Positions 18,606 to 28,651 of a DNA stretch of 64,000 bases are shown piece after piece. Under the pieces are notes generated by a model. That model was not told the origin of the DNA. It searched no databases and worked only from the letters and a program-made list of their open reading frames with translations. A program made the position numbers and the translations under genes. Position 1 is the first letter of the stretch; every line of letters starts with the position of its first letter. The stretch is taken from the NCBI GenBank assembly GCA_023382265.1, contig JAMCPX010000054.1, positions 39,507-103,506 of the forward strand. Direction: 5' to 3'. The DNA is from Deltaproteobacteria bacterium. GTDB lineage: Bacteria; JAMCPX01.

Positions 18606-19376
18606 TTAAATGCCGAAAAGCCATTTTATAGATTCTTTTACAAAGTAAAGATATCTTTGCAGCAATATTGGAAAAGTAGTATTCCATACCCCACAAGTCG
18701 TGTGAACTTTCCTGAAATGCCCATTATGTTTTTTGAGTAACCTTTTTAGTGGTGGGAAATAGGTTTTTGGCAGATAACCTAAATTCATCAATACCATAAA
18801 TTTATTTTTCTCCATAACGGTTTTTGATGAATGGTATACAGAGAATGGCAGGACAAAAATATTGTAGCCCATTTCTCTGGAGCATAAAGAATAATCAACA
18901 GCGTATAAATGCCATCTGTCATTTAAGTTATTATCAAACTTGAGTATGTTAAATACCGATTTTGGAATTATAAACAGGCATTCATCAACTGTTTGAACCA
19001 TTGTGGGATATTTAATTTGTATACCTCCGGCAGGTTCAGGGGGTTCACCGTGTATAATATTTGATATGATACCATTTGCGTTTTCAGCCATTCCTGCAAC
19101 ACCTGCAACACCGATATTAGGTAATTTGTCCAATTCTTCTTCTGATTTTTCCAACCATGCATTTGACATCAGATCAACATCCTGATGAACAAACATTATG
19201 TACTTGCCGTTTGCCCTGTTCCCTCCGCTGTTAAGTGCCTCCGATGCGGATTTAAATTGATTTTTTGTATTATTTATAAGAATAAGTTCATACTTTACAG
19301 TCTGGGTTTTCAGACTTTTCAATAAATACTTATCTAAAGTTTCTTTGTCATTATATGTACAGACTACAGAAATCAT
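18606..19376 (-). CDS. GT2-family glycosyltransferase
   Basis: A 256-residue GT-A fold transferase. It starts with SVVCTYNDKETL, has the FVHQDVDL segment (DxD-like, about residues 62-69) and lacks a transmembrane anchor. It resembles enzymes that add sugars to surface polysaccharides. Acceptor and donor are unknown. It is the last gene of the polysaccharide group, 6 bp after the GT4 gene. Confidence 0.8.
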   Translation of the reverse strand: MISVVCTYNDKETLDKYLLKSLKTQTVKYELILINNTKNQFKSASEALNSGGNRANGKYIMFVHQDVDLMSNAWLEKSEEELDKLPNIGVAGVAGMAENANGIISNIIHGEPPEPAGGIQIKYPTMVQTVDECLFIIPKSVFNILKFDNNLNDRWHLYAVDYSLCSREMGYNIFVLPFSVYHSSKTVMEKNKFMVLMNLGYLPKTYFPPLKRLLKKHNGHFRKVHTTCGVWNTTFPILLQRYLYFVKESIKWLFGI

Positions 19377-19382
19377 ATATTT

Positions 19383-20588
19383 TTATCCAGGCTGCTTTAA
19401 TGTGGATTCAAAATGCGAAATCAAATTATCCGCTGCCTTCTGCCATGTCCATTTTTCTTTTACAGATTCAATGGCATTATTGCCCATTTTATCCCTTTTA
19501 TCTTTATTGTGTAAGAGATATTCAATAGCCCCTGCAAACTCATTTACATCTCTTTCTACAAGCAAACCTGTTATACCGTTTTCTATAGCCTCTCTTACCC
19601 CGCCTTCCTTGACACCAATAACAGGGGTGCCGCATGCCATTGACTCCAATGTTACCAAACCGAACGGCTCTAAATAAGGTGCATAAACAACTAAGAGGGC
19701 TTTATTATAGTATTTTACAAGTTCTGTATCTGTTATCCCGATTTTTATTTCAATATCAATGTCGTTTTCACTTGCAAGAGATGTTAAGATGTTCTGTTCG
19801 CTGTAAGAATTATCATCACCTATTATAATAAGCTTCGGTTTATTTATTTTATTCGCTACTTTTGCCATTGCTTTTATTATGAATCTGAATCCTTTTTGCT
19901 GGATAAGCCGTCCGACTGAGAGTATGATATTTTCCCTGGGGGTATTATGATTGTGTTTGAATATTTCAGTATTCACGCCGAGATAAGATACATAAGAATT
20001 CAACCCATAAGCCTTCATAATGGATTCATGAGAATAATAAGAGTTAACAAGCAAGACCGTTGAGTATGCAATATTTGATTCATCGAGAGGCTTTAATAAA
20101 TATTTTACCAATGCACGTTCATATAACATCTTTAATGCGGATCTTTTAATCACTTTATCGATATCTTTTACTGGATGTTCGTACGCCCACCTGATTGGCT
20201 CCTGGATATAATAAACAGAAGGTATTTTAAGATACTTCAGTATAAACGGACTTTGTGTTGGGACAGAATGATTGGCAAAAACGAGGTCGTAGCCACCATT
20301 ATTTATATCGTTTGCAATCAACCTCTGACATCTTGCCTGGGCTATGATAGACTGCTCAAGAAAATATAATGTTCTGAAGCCCTTCAGATTTATACGGGGC
20401 ATGAATGTTTTTACAGAGTATATCTGTTTTTTATTAACGGCATCATCAAGCGGCAGAAATTGTTCATTGGCTGTTTGTGGTAAAAAAGCGTCTATTGTAT
20501 GTCCTCTTTTTTTCAGCTCTTTTAAAAATTCATAGAGAGCCCTCTTTGCCCCTCCCGAAGGTAAATTGTGGAAAACAGCAATCTTCAT
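19383..20588 (-). CDS. GT4-family glycosyltransferase
   Basis: A 401-residue GT-B transferase. The N-terminal glycine-rich loop is HNLPSGGAKRALYEF (about 6-20). The C-terminal donor site includes SVGRLIQQKGF and the E-x7-E pattern in EPFGLVTLESMACGTPVI (about 310-327). It is likely to act on a lipid-linked or surface glycan. It lies one base after the methyltransferase gene on the minus strand. Confidence 0.85.
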   Translation of the reverse strand: MKIAVFHNLPSGGAKRALYEFLKELKKRGHTIDAFLPQTANEQFLPLDDAVNKKQIYSVKTFMPRINLKGFRTLYFLEQSIIAQARCQRLIANDINNGGYDLVFANHSVPTQSPFILKYLKIPSVYYIQEPIRWAYEHPVKDIDKVIKRSALKMLYERALVKYLLKPLDESNIAYSTVLLVNSYYSHESIMKAYGLNSYVSYLGVNTEIFKHNHNTPRENIILSVGRLIQQKGFRFIIKAMAKVANKINKPKLIIIGDDNSYSEQNILTSLASENDIDIEIKIGITDTELVKYYNKALLVVYAPYLEPFGLVTLESMACGTPVIGVKEGGVREAIENGITGLLVERDVNEFAGAIEYLLHNKDKRDKMGNNAIESVKEKWTWQKAADNLISHFESTLKQPG

Positions 20589-20589
20589 T

Positions 20590-21396
20590 TTATTTCGTAC
20601 ATTTTATCAATAGCGCTCCACCTTTATGGCCCGGCATCACTTCGGCTTTGTAATAGTGATTTAAATAAAAATACCAAATTATTCTTAAAATAAACGAAGG
20701 GGTCAAAGACAATGCCCTCATTTTATAGGATCTCAGCATCGTGAAGAGTTCTCTCGTATAGAATTCTTCTATCCTGTCCCATTTGGATAGAGTTTCTTCC
20801 GGCAGATAATAATTTATTTCTATATCTTTAAATCCGGTTGATTTTAACAATTCTTTCCACTTCTCCGGCGGCATATAGTAATAATGTTGGTGCCTATCAT
20901 CGGTGTGTTTTATATATTCCCGGGCTTTGTCTTCACGATTCATTTGCATATAGAGTTTATAATGATAAAGGAATTTATGATAGTTCTCGCTTGGAACGGT
21001 AAGAATAAACCTGCCTTCCGGCTGTAAAATTCTATAAACTTCTTTTAGTGCATCGGTGTAACATGGGATATGTTCAAATACACAATTGCTGAAAACCGTT
21101 TTGAAACTGTTATCTTTTAATGTCATACTGCATGCGTTTATTAATTCTACCTTTTCATATATCGGAACCGTCTTTGCCATCTCTAACATATCAATATCAA
21201 TGTCGATACCGAGATCTATTTGTTTTATATGTTTAAAAAATAAAAGGCCAAAAGAACCGTCACCACATCCGGCATCAAGTATTGGATTTTTAAATTCATT
21301 TATTAGAGGCTGTAAAATCCTTAATTCGACAGCTCTCCACAAAGCAAAAGAAGGTATTTGTGGATATTTTTTAAGTGTTTCCCATAGATTATTCAT
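20590..21396 (-). CDS. Class I SAM-dependent methyltransferase
   Basis: A 268-residue protein with motif I DAGCGDGSFG near residue 40 and the later SNCVFEHIPC and LKEVYRILQPEGRFIL segments, typical of Methyltransf_11-like enzymes. The start at 21396 is chosen because AAAGGA lies 6 bases upstream; 21402 would touch it. It overlaps the end of the radical SAM gene. A role in modifying a glycan or lipid is inferred from its neighbours only. Confidence 0.82.
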   Translation of the reverse strand: MNNLWETLKKYPQIPSFALWRAVELRILQPLINEFKNPILDAGCGDGSFGLLFFKHIKQIDLGIDIDIDMLEMAKTVPIYEKVELINACSMTLKDNSFKTVFSNCVFEHIPCYTDALKEVYRILQPEGRFILTVPSENYHKFLYHYKLYMQMNREDKAREYIKHTDDRHQHYYYMPPEKWKELLKSTGFKDIEINYYLPEETLSKWDRIEEFYTRELFTMLRSYKMRALSLTPSFILRIIWYFYLNHYYKAEVMPGHKGGALLIKCTK

Positions 21397-22759
21397 AGAC
21401 ATTCCTTTTTTTTATTTTTTTGCGCATGTGCATGTAAATCCTTAATGTAAAGGCTTTAATGGTCCCTAATAAATAATTATACTTTATGCTATAGGCGAAC
21501 AAAAGAAATGTTTCATGGACGTTTACCTGGTATTGTTGTGTCTCAACCATGGCTATAAAATATGCCTTTTTTCTTTGATATCTTGTAAAGTCTTTGGTTT
21601 CTATAACAGGCTCGCGTATATTTAAAGTGTGTGTATCATAAGATGAATAGTCTTCTGTATTGTAAATTTGAGCGGCGTTCATGGAGAACCAATCCATGAT
21701 TTCTGTTTTCTTCATCGGGTGTGCCATGTTCCAGAAGATAAAATCCGGCTTGAGTTCTTTGGTCAAAATAATTGAATCCTTTACTCTCTTAAGATTGTCA
21801 TGCGGTAGTCCTATAACAAAGCATGTTCCCAAACGTAATCCGCCTTTCTTTATAAGATTTGCAGCCCTTTTTATGTCATCCAATGTCTCACTCTTATTTA
21901 TTGCTTTGAATACCACTTCATTACCGCTTTCTACGCCTATACAGATGTTATCACTACCGGCATCTTTAACGAGTTTTACCAATTCTTCATCTATTCCATC
22001 AGCCCGTATGTTGTCTATGATCATTTTCAATCTTATTTTTCGAGATATATATTCGTTCAGAAAATTTTTAAAATGAACAATATTAACGGTAGGTGCATCG
22101 TCTACTATCTTAACATATTCTAATCCCGGATATAAACTCTTTGCCTTTGCAACCTCATCAACGCAGAGCTTGTAATCCCTGCTTCTCCATTTTCTTGAAG
22201 CTATAAATTTTACAGCACAAAAACTGCAGTTGAATGGACACCCGCGGCTTGTTTGTAATGGATATTGGTTGATATACTCCTTGTTCATAAATACCGTGAA
22301 GTCGGGGAAGGGAACCTTATCCATATCAGCCACTGTTCCATCTATAATCTCCGGCTTCTCCAGGTAGCGTATATTCTTTATGAGTTCTATTATTATAGCT
22401 TCAGCCTCGCCTCTTACTATATAGCTGATCCCTTTAACAGATATTAATTCTTCACCGTATAGCGAGGGATGTGGGCCGCCAACAATGATTGGTATCTTAT
22501 AATGAAATATCCTGCCGATCATCTCTAACGAAGCTTTTGATGTTGCCGTATATATTGAAAAGCCTATTGCATCCGGTTTTATACTATCGATAACATTTTC
22601 CAGTATAGGGGAATTATTGTCGGACGGATATAGCAAATAATCCAGTACTATTACATCATGACCGGCATTCCTTAGTATTGAGGCAAGAATCCCAAGTCCA
22701 AGATGAGGGACCGGATTAGTGTCCGATTTCTTCTTTAATCTTACAAATAAAATTTTCAT
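21389..22759 (-). CDS. B12-binding-domain radical SAM protein
   Basis: A 456-residue protein. The first 140 residues resemble a cobalamin-binding Rossmann-like domain (PHLGLGILASILRNAGHDV, then GGPHPSLYGEE). The radical SAM motif CPFNCSFC lies at about residue 173, with GVESGN near 277. Related enzymes do methylations or rearrangements in lipid, hopanoid or secondary metabolism. The setting among glycosyltransferases suggests modification of a surface glycan or lipid. The classical cobalamin-ligating DxHxxG is not clearly present. Confidence 0.85.
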   Translation of the reverse strand: MKILFVRLKKKSDTNPVPHLGLGILASILRNAGHDVIVLDYLLYPSDNNSPILENVIDSIKPDAIGFSIYTATSKASLEMIGRIFHYKIPIIVGGPHPSLYGEELISVKGISYIVRGEAEAIIIELIKNIRYLEKPEIIDGTVADMDKVPFPDFTVFMNKEYINQYPLQTSRGCPFNCSFCAVKFIASRKWRSRDYKLCVDEVAKAKSLYPGLEYVKIVDDAPTVNIVHFKNFLNEYISRKIRLKMIIDNIRADGIDEELVKLVKDAGSDNICIGVESGNEVVFKAINKSETLDDIKRAANLIKKGGLRLGTCFVIGLPHDNLKRVKDSIILTKELKPDFIFWNMAHPMKKTEIMDWFSMNAAQIYNTEDYSSYDTHTLNIREPVIETKDFTRYQRKKAYFIAMVETQQYQVNVHETFLLFAYSIKYNYLLGTIKAFTLRIYMHMRKKIKKRNVYE

Positions 22760-22833
22760 AGTCTTTTATTTTGTGTCCATTCATTTAATCGTTGTGGAAG
22801 TAGTTTAGCATGCTTATATTATAACTCATAATA

Positions 22834-24357
22834 CTACATTATAAATCTATTTATTAAGTGTATATTAAAACTTTTTACAAGTTCCCAATCGTTTTTATCA
22901 AACGTTTTTAAGCTTAAGAGTATTACAATATAAAGAAATCCTCCCGCTATGATCCCGGATGCAGTATAAATGATATTATGACTAAACGTATAAATTATAT
23001 AATAGATTATGAAAAGTAATATTCCTGCAATAGATGGCTTGAGCAGTTCTTTTCTAAAGAGTTGTGATACCTTGATGCCTATTATTTTATTGTTTACATA
23101 GTACAAGAACAGGGGCAGTTGTCCGAAGATATTTATAGCGAATGCAATGGCTGCACCATTTATACCATAACGGGGGATTAAAAATATTGCTGCTACGAGA
23201 TTTATGACCGCACTGATAATGCTGAAAAGTGTTGTGATATAAGGCTTTCCAAAGGCATCGGCGGACAGAGCCGGTACAGTACTTAAAACGGTAAAAAGAT
23301 ATGAAATTGATAATATCTTAAGGGTTGTGCCGCTTTTTGCGGCAAAATCGCCGTGCATCCACAGCTTGAGTATCGTATTAGAGAATACAAAAAGGATGAG
23401 AGCCAATGGCAAGACAAGTATAAATATATATTTTGTTAACTTGGTGTAGAGGAGTATAAGTTTTTCTCTTTCATTTTTCGCTATCAATTCGCATGCGAGA
23501 GGGAAATACACGGTTGTAATATTGCCCTGCCATGACATCAGTTTTTGAGACAGATTTACTGGTACAACATAGTATGTTACCCACGCTATGGGCATAAATA
23601 TTCCTATTAAGATTCTATCGAGTTGGAACACAGCCTGTGATGCGATTTGATTTAAGAATTTCATTATGCCGAAATTACCAAGAGTTTTGAATGTATTTAT
23701 GTGAAAGGATGGTTTAAGGGATAATTCCGGTAAGAGTTTTTTTGAATCATGCCAGAATATCAATATATTTATTATCTCTATAAATATGTTCAGCAGCACA
23801 AGCTGGATCAGCCCAAATCCAAGATATAATAATATTACCTCTCCTGCTATAAAAGATGTTAAGAGCAGCATATTTCTTTTAACGAGTATGTCAAAACGTT
23901 GCAAAGCCATTAAGATGGAGCGTAAGAAGATCAAAGGCATATGTATAATAAGACCTATTCCGGCAATATAGAATACTGTTTGGGCGGTACTAATGAGCGG
24001 CTCTGATATGTGAAATACGTGTATGATGAAATACCTTGTTAATGGTATTATTGTTATAGTACCCAGGAATCCGATAATGAGATATAATGTAAAAGAGGTT
24101 TTTAATAATTCTTTTAGAGCGGTCCTATCATTTTTTGACAGATAATCAGAGATATATTTGATAGATGCAGCACCTATGCCAAGATCCATTATTGAGAAAT
24201 AACCTATTATGACATTTAATATTGCAAATATTCCATAAGTCTCAAGTCCGAGTTTATGCACAATGTATGGTGTTACTGCAAGATTTAATACAATGAACCA
24301 GATTTGAGATAAGAAATTATAAGATGTATTGGATATAAACCTTTTTGTTCTATTCAT
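22834..24357 (-). CDS. Wzx-type polysaccharide flippase
   Basis: A 507-residue integral membrane protein with about 12-14 hydrophobic segments in the MATE/Wzx (polysaccharide biosynthesis protein) pattern. It starts just before the first span (SYNFLSQIWFIVLNLAV) and carries GLETYGIFAILNVI and LGIGAASIKYISDYL. It would move lipid-linked repeat units across the inner membrane. I use the ATG at 24357; the longer frame to 24435 would begin inside the hairpin terminator of hsp20. No clear Shine-Dalgarno is present. It heads the polysaccharide group. Confidence 0.85.
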   Translation of the reverse strand: MNRTKRFISNTSYNFLSQIWFIVLNLAVTPYIVHKLGLETYGIFAILNVIIGYFSIMDLGIGAASIKYISDYLSKNDRTALKELLKTSFTLYLIIGFLGTITIIPLTRYFIIHVFHISEPLISTAQTVFYIAGIGLIIHMPLIFLRSILMALQRFDILVKRNMLLLTSFIAGEVILLYLGFGLIQLVLLNIFIEIINILIFWHDSKKLLPELSLKPSFHINTFKTLGNFGIMKFLNQIASQAVFQLDRILIGIFMPIAWVTYYVVPVNLSQKLMSWQGNITTVYFPLACELIAKNEREKLILLYTKLTKYIFILVLPLALILFVFSNTILKLWMHGDFAAKSGTTLKILSISYLFTVLSTVPALSADAFGKPYITTLFSIISAVINLVAAIFLIPRYGINGAAIAFAINIFGQLPLFLYYVNNKIIGIKVSQLFRKELLKPSIAGILLFIIYYIIYTFSHNIIYTASGIIAGGFLYIVILLSLKTFDKNDWELVKSFNIHLINRFIM

Positions 24358-24423
24358 ATAATATGAGAAAACTATAGGTTTAGTATTGGTTTTGTCAATT
24401 AAAAAATGGACGATTTGTTTAAA

Positions 24424-24467
24424 AACTATACCCATAACCGTATCAAAAGTCGATAGGATTATGGGTA
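24424..24467 (-). terminator. Hairpin terminator after hsp20
   Basis: ATACCCATAA (24428-24437) and TTATGGGTAT (24458-24467) are exact reverse complements. The stem extends inward through TATC/GATA with small bulges and a 7-base loop. On the minus strand the hairpin is followed by AGTTTTTAA. It lies 28 bp past the hsp20 stop. Confidence 0.75.
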
Positions 24468-24494
24468 TGCTTGGCTTTAAGATTAGGCTAAGAC

Positions 24495-24944
24495 TTACTC
24501 AATATCTACACTAACCTGTTTTGGTTTTGCAGACTCTACTTTCGGCATGGAGATTTCCAGGATCCCTTCTCTGTATTTTGCCTTTATCTTGTCCCTGTCT
24601 ACTGCAGCAGGAAGTGTAAATGACCTATGAAATGTTCCGTACGAACGCTCAATTCTGTAATAATTTTCTTCTTTTGTCTCGCGTTCAAACTTCCGCTCAC
24701 CTTTCAGCATAAGCATATTATCTTTCACCTCAATAGAAAAATCTTTTTTCTCCATTCCTGGTAGTTCTGCTTTCAATACAACCTCATCTTTTGTCTCATA
24801 GATATCCACACTCGGATACCACGTACCTGTTGCAAGTTCTTCATCAGTGAATCTAAGCCTGCCGATATTTTCATCGAAAAGCCTGTTGAACCTTTCCATA
24901 GTACTTTCCAGTTCTCTTAAGGGGCTCCATTTTGTTATTGCCAT
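24495..24944 (-). CDS. Hsp20 small heat shock protein
   Basis: A 149-residue ATP-independent chaperone that holds unfolding proteins. The alpha-crystallin domain spans about residues 45-140: VDIYETKDEVVLKAELPG, then the signature GTFHRSFTLPAAVD, with the terminal strand YREGILEISMPK. It lies 26 bp after dnaK on the same strand and ends before a strong hairpin, so the two form a stress operon. Confidence 0.93.
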   Translation of the reverse strand: MAITKWSPLRELESTMERFNRLFDENIGRLRFTDEELATGTWYPSVDIYETKDEVVLKAELPGMEKKDFSIEVKDNMLMLKGERKFERETKEENYYRIERSYGTFHRSFTLPAAVDRDKIKAKYREGILEISMPKVESAKPKQVSVDIE

Positions 24945-24970
24945 TGAATGTTCACCTCCTCTTGAAATTA

Positions 24971-26875
24971 TTATTTTTTCTCCTCAAATTCTGCATCTAT
25001 AGCATCCTCTTTTCCGGATGATTCACTTGATGCTCCGGTTCCCTGTTCCGGGTTTGCAGAGGTACCCTGTGAAGCCGAAGTCTTTTTGTAGAGCAACTCG
25101 GCAAGTTTATGAGATGCCTCTGTAACCTGCTGTAAAGACTTTTTCATGGATTCTACATCCCTTTCCTCAAAAACCTTCTTTGCTTTATCAATACCCTCCT
25201 GAACATCTTTTATGTCCGTTTCTGAAAACTTATCCTTGTTCTCTCTGATCAACTTTTCCGTCGAATAGATAAGATTATCAAGATTATTCGCAACCTCTGC
25301 CTTTTCTTTAGCTTTTTTATCTTCTTCTGCGTGAGATTCTGCCTCTCTTACCATTTTTTCAATGTCATCTTTTGCCAGACCGCTTGATGCGGTAATAACA
25401 ATTTTTTGCTCTTTACCTGTAGCAATGTCTTTTGCAGAAACATTTAATATCCCGTTTGCATCTATATCAAAAGTAACCTCTATCTGTGGAACCCCCCTTG
25501 GGGCTGAAGGTATACCAACGAGTTGAAACCTTCCGAGTGAACGATTGGCTGAAGCTATTTCTCTTTCTCCCTGAAGTATATTTATTTCTACACTTGTCTG
25601 ATTATCCGCAGCGGTTGTGAAAATCTCGCTCTTTTTTGTAGGAATAGTTGTATTTCTTGGTATTAGCTTTGTCATTACGCTGCCAAGCGTTTCTATCCCG
25701 AGAGATAGGGGAGTAACATCAAGCAATAACACATCTTTAACCTCCCCTGAAAGAACAGCACCCTGAATAGCTGCACCGACTGCAACAACCTCATCAGGAT
25801 TAACACCTTTGTGAGGCTCCTTACCAAAAAACTCTTTTACAAGTTCTACAAGCTTGGGCATCCTCGTTTGACCGCCAACAAGAACAACTTCATTGATATC
25901 ACCTGGTTTTAAGCCTGCATCCTTAAGTGCCTGTTTGACAGGTTCAAAGCTGTTTTCTATAAGATCCATGCACAACTGTTCAAGTTTTGATCTCGTTAGC
26001 TTGAGAACGAGATGTTTTGGTCCGGATGCGTCCGCAGTTATGAAAGGCAGATTAATATCCGACTCCATTATGGAAGATAACTCGATTTTAGCCTTTTCCG
26101 CTGCCTCTTTCAGTCTTTGAAGAGCCATCACATCTTTACTAAGATCAATGCCCTGATCCTTTTTAAATTCACCTATGATCCAGTCTATGATACGTTGATC
26201 TATGTTATCGCCTCCAAGATGGGTATTACCGTTTGTTGATTTTACCTCTACGATATTTTCGCCGACTTCAAGTACGGATATATCAAATGTACCGCCCCCA
26301 AAGTCGTAAACCGCAATAATCTCCTCTTTCTTTTTATCAAGACCATAAGCAAGTGCTGCTGCGGTAGGTTCATTTATGATCCTTTTTACCTCAAGTCCTG
26401 CTATCTTGCCTGCATCCTTTGTAGCCTGCCGCTGACTATCATTAAAATACGCTGGAACAGTGATAACGGCTTCTGTTACCTTTTCCCCGAGATACGCTTC
26501 TGCTGCTTTTTTTAGCTTTTGTAGTATCATTGCCGATATCTCAGGCGGAGAGTAAAGCTTATTCCTTATGGAAACCCTTACATCCTGGTTATCAGCAGCA
26601 ACTACCTTATATGGAACCATCTTCATCTCTTCTGTAACTTCATTATATCGCCTGCCCATGAATCTCTTTATAGAATAGACTGTATTCTCAGGGTTTGTTA
26701 TTGCCTGTCTTTTTGCAACCTGCCCTACAAGTATATCTCCCTCCTTAGTAAATCCTACCACAGAGGGCGTTAACCTGTTTCCTTCTTCATTTGGGATAAC
26801 AATAATTTCCCCTTTTTGAACGTATGAAACAACGGAATTAGTAGTCCCTAAATCTATACCGATTACTTTACCCAT
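24971..26875 (-). CDS. dnaK: Chaperone DnaK (Hsp70)
   Basis: A 634-residue ATP-dependent chaperone. The N-terminal ATPase domain has [14 protein letters not shown], the [15 protein letters not shown] signature and [15 protein letters not shown]. The substrate-binding domain starts after [13 protein letters not shown] (about residue 385), and there is an acidic C-terminal tail. GrpE and DnaJ genes are not adjacent. The 246 bp upstream (to 27121) hold no CIRCE element and no convincing sigma-32 promoter by eye, so the mode of heat control is open. Confidence 0.96.
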   Translation of the reverse strand: MGKVIGIDLGTTNSVVSYVQKGEIIVIPNEEGNRLTPSVVGFTKEGDILVGQVAKRQAITNPENTVYSIKRFMGRRYNEVTEEMKMVPYKVVAADNQDVRVSIRNKLYSPPEISAMILQKLKKAAEAYLGEKVTEAVITVPAYFNDSQRQATKDAGKIAGLEVKRIINEPTAAALAYGLDKKKEEIIAVYDFGGGTFDISVLEVGENIVEVKSTNGNTHLGGDNIDQRIIDWIIGEFKKDQGIDLSKDVMALQRLKEAAEKAKIELSSIMESDINLPFITADASGPKHLVLKLTRSKLEQLCMDLIENSFEPVKQALKDAGLKPGDINEVVLVGGQTRMPKLVELVKEFFGKEPHKGVNPDEVVAVGAAIQGAVLSGEVKDVLLLDVTPLSLGIETLGSVMTKLIPRNTTIPTKKSEIFTTAADNQTSVEINILQGEREIASANRSLGRFQLVGIPSAPRGVPQIEVTFDIDANGILNVSAKDIATGKEQKIVITASSGLAKDDIEKMVREAESHAEEDKKAKEKAEVANNLDNLIYSTEKLIRENKDKFSETDIKDVQEGIDKAKKVFEERDVESMKKSLQQVTEASHKLAELLYKKTSASQGTSANPEQGTGASSESSGKEDAIDAEFEEKK

Positions 26876-27121
26876 ATCTTTTCACTCCTTTTACTTAAAA
26901 AATAATCACTTATCCCGCATCGTCAATATTTGTAAGGCATATTTTAATAGTTGTTACCTTTGCAAATTGTATATATTTGTGCTTTATAAGCAAGGTATAC
27001 ATCTAACATAGTTCTTTCATATTTTGGGAATTAGATATAATGATTTTAGGCGAATATCTTCATTTAGCGGATGTTCTAAACATATTATGAAAATTAAAAT
27101 AGATATGAAAGTCTAACCATT

Positions 27122-28651
27122 ATGGGCGTGAAAAGTACAACACCTCAAATAAACATACTTTTTGAGATAGAAAAGGCGATAAAGTTATTTTCCTTTTATC
27201 CAGAAGGGCATGTGTCTCTTAAGGATATAATAAACAGGGTATACAACAACATCAAACAACAACTGGATAGCTCACATAGCGTTACATACAGCATAGATAG
27301 GACGACCATATACATAAATAACAGTCCTATTGAGGATTTTGAGAAACTCTCAAGATTGTTATTTTTTAAAAGGATAAAAACGCTTATCATATCGCATACG
27401 TTTAGCTTTGAGGAACTTTTATTTTTCATACAGGTTGTTTCTAAGGGTGATCTGATCCTTGAAAAGGAGCAAAGTATAAAAAAATTGTTACTTGCCAATA
27501 ATGTAAGTGGAATTTCTATAGAGGAGATGGATTACGAAACCATACACGAAGAGATAGACAGGGAAATGGAGCATAAATATGAATCACAGGAAGATGAACT
27601 CCAGCTTGAAAACGTTGCTCAGGATTTAACCGACGATGAAAAGGAAGCTATAAAGCTTATAAATCTTCTTGAGCAAGAGGTTAATCCGAAACTGTATGGA
27701 GAGCTGTCAGATGCAATCGTTATTATACTCGGCAGGCTAATAGATATAGATAGATATGAAGTACCGCTAATAGCCATAAACACATATATAAAACATGCTT
27801 ATCAGAGAAACAAGAATATCAATATAACAGGCATGGCAAAAAAACAGATTAAGATTATTGCCGGGGAGAGGGATATGATCGGTCATATACTAATCCCGAT
27901 ATATACCGGTAATCCGTACTACTATGAGAACTCCATAAAGGCGATACTTATCATAGGAGAACAGGCTTTAGAAAAGCTTAGAGACAAGATGCTAACATCT
28001 GATGATGTGCAATCTCTAAAATTCATTTCAAAGGCGTTCACTTTTTTTCACAAGAAGTCATATCCTTTCCTTGAAAAGGTTATAACCGGCACGAATTACA
28101 GAGCATCACAGATCGCTATTGATACCGTTATAGCCATAAGGACAGACGCTGAGCAAATAATAGTAAGAGGTCTGGATAATAGGGACATCAGGGTACAAAG
28201 AAAAGCTATACAATCGTTATTTGAATTAAACACAGATGCCTCAGATCTTATAATCTCTAAACTGATCAATCCGAAAACCGATCATCGCACACTTAATTTA
28301 TTGATCCCTTTTATTGGGAAGCATCAGAAGTATAGATTCATCGCATTGTTAAAGGATATTTTAAATGAATCATCAATATCGTATACGTTAAAAACAGATA
28401 TATTACTTGTACTTGGGGAACTTGGTAATAGAGAAGCAGTGGAAGCTATTATTAAATCTGTATTTGATGTTACATCCGAACTTGCACAACAGTACCCGGA
28501 GATAAAATTGGTTGGAATAAAGGCCCTTGGAACAACAATGAACGAAGTTGCAATTGCAACACTTGTAAAATTATTAGAGAATAAGAATCACTCAGTAAGG
28601 AATGTTACATGGAATATGTTTTATGAAATAGGTAAGAGAATAAATGCCTGA
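27122..28651 (+). CDS. HEAT-repeat protein with HD-GYP-partner N-terminal module
   Basis: A 509-residue soluble protein. Residues 1 to about 140 (QINILFEIEKAIKLFSFYPEGH...) resemble the N-terminal module of the HD-GYP protein encoded next. Residues about 170-505 are helical repeats of HEAT type (for example NRDIRVQRKAIQSLFEL, KNHSVRNVTWNMFYEIG). A scaffold or partner role in the same signalling complex is likely but inferred. The stop overlaps the next start by 8 bases, so expression is coupled. Confidence 0.75.
   Translation: MGVKSTTPQINILFEIEKAIKLFSFYPEGHVSLKDIINRVYNNIKQQLDSSHSVTYSIDRTTIYINNSPIEDFEKLSRLLFFKRIKTLIISHTFSFEELLFFIQVVSKGDLILEKEQSIKKLLLANNVSGISIEEMDYETIHEEIDREMEHKYESQEDELQLENVAQDLTDDEKEAIKLINLLEQEVNPKLYGELSDAIVIILGRLIDIDRYEVPLIAINTYIKHAYQRNKNINITGMAKKQIKIIAGERDMIGHILIPIYTGNPYYYENSIKAILIIGEQALEKLRDKMLTSDDVQSLKFISKAFTFFHKKSYPFLEKVITGTNYRASQIAIDTVIAIRTDAEQIIVRGLDNRDIRVQRKAIQSLFELNTDASDLIISKLINPKTDHRTLNLLIPFIGKHQKYRFIALLKDILNESSISYTLKTDILLVLGELGNREAVEAIIKSVFDVTSELAQQYPEIKLVGIKALGTTMNEVAIATLVKLLENKNHSVRNVTWNMFYEIGKRINA

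Noticed and set aside
24358..24435. Longer start for the flippase
   Set aside because: It would begin inside the hsp20 hairpin terminator and adds 26 residues before the first membrane segment; no ribosome site.
26876..27121. CIRCE operator or sigma-32 promoter before dnaK
   Set aside because: No TTAGCACTC-N9-GAGTGCTAA and no convincing CTTGAAA/CCCCAT pair on the minus strand.
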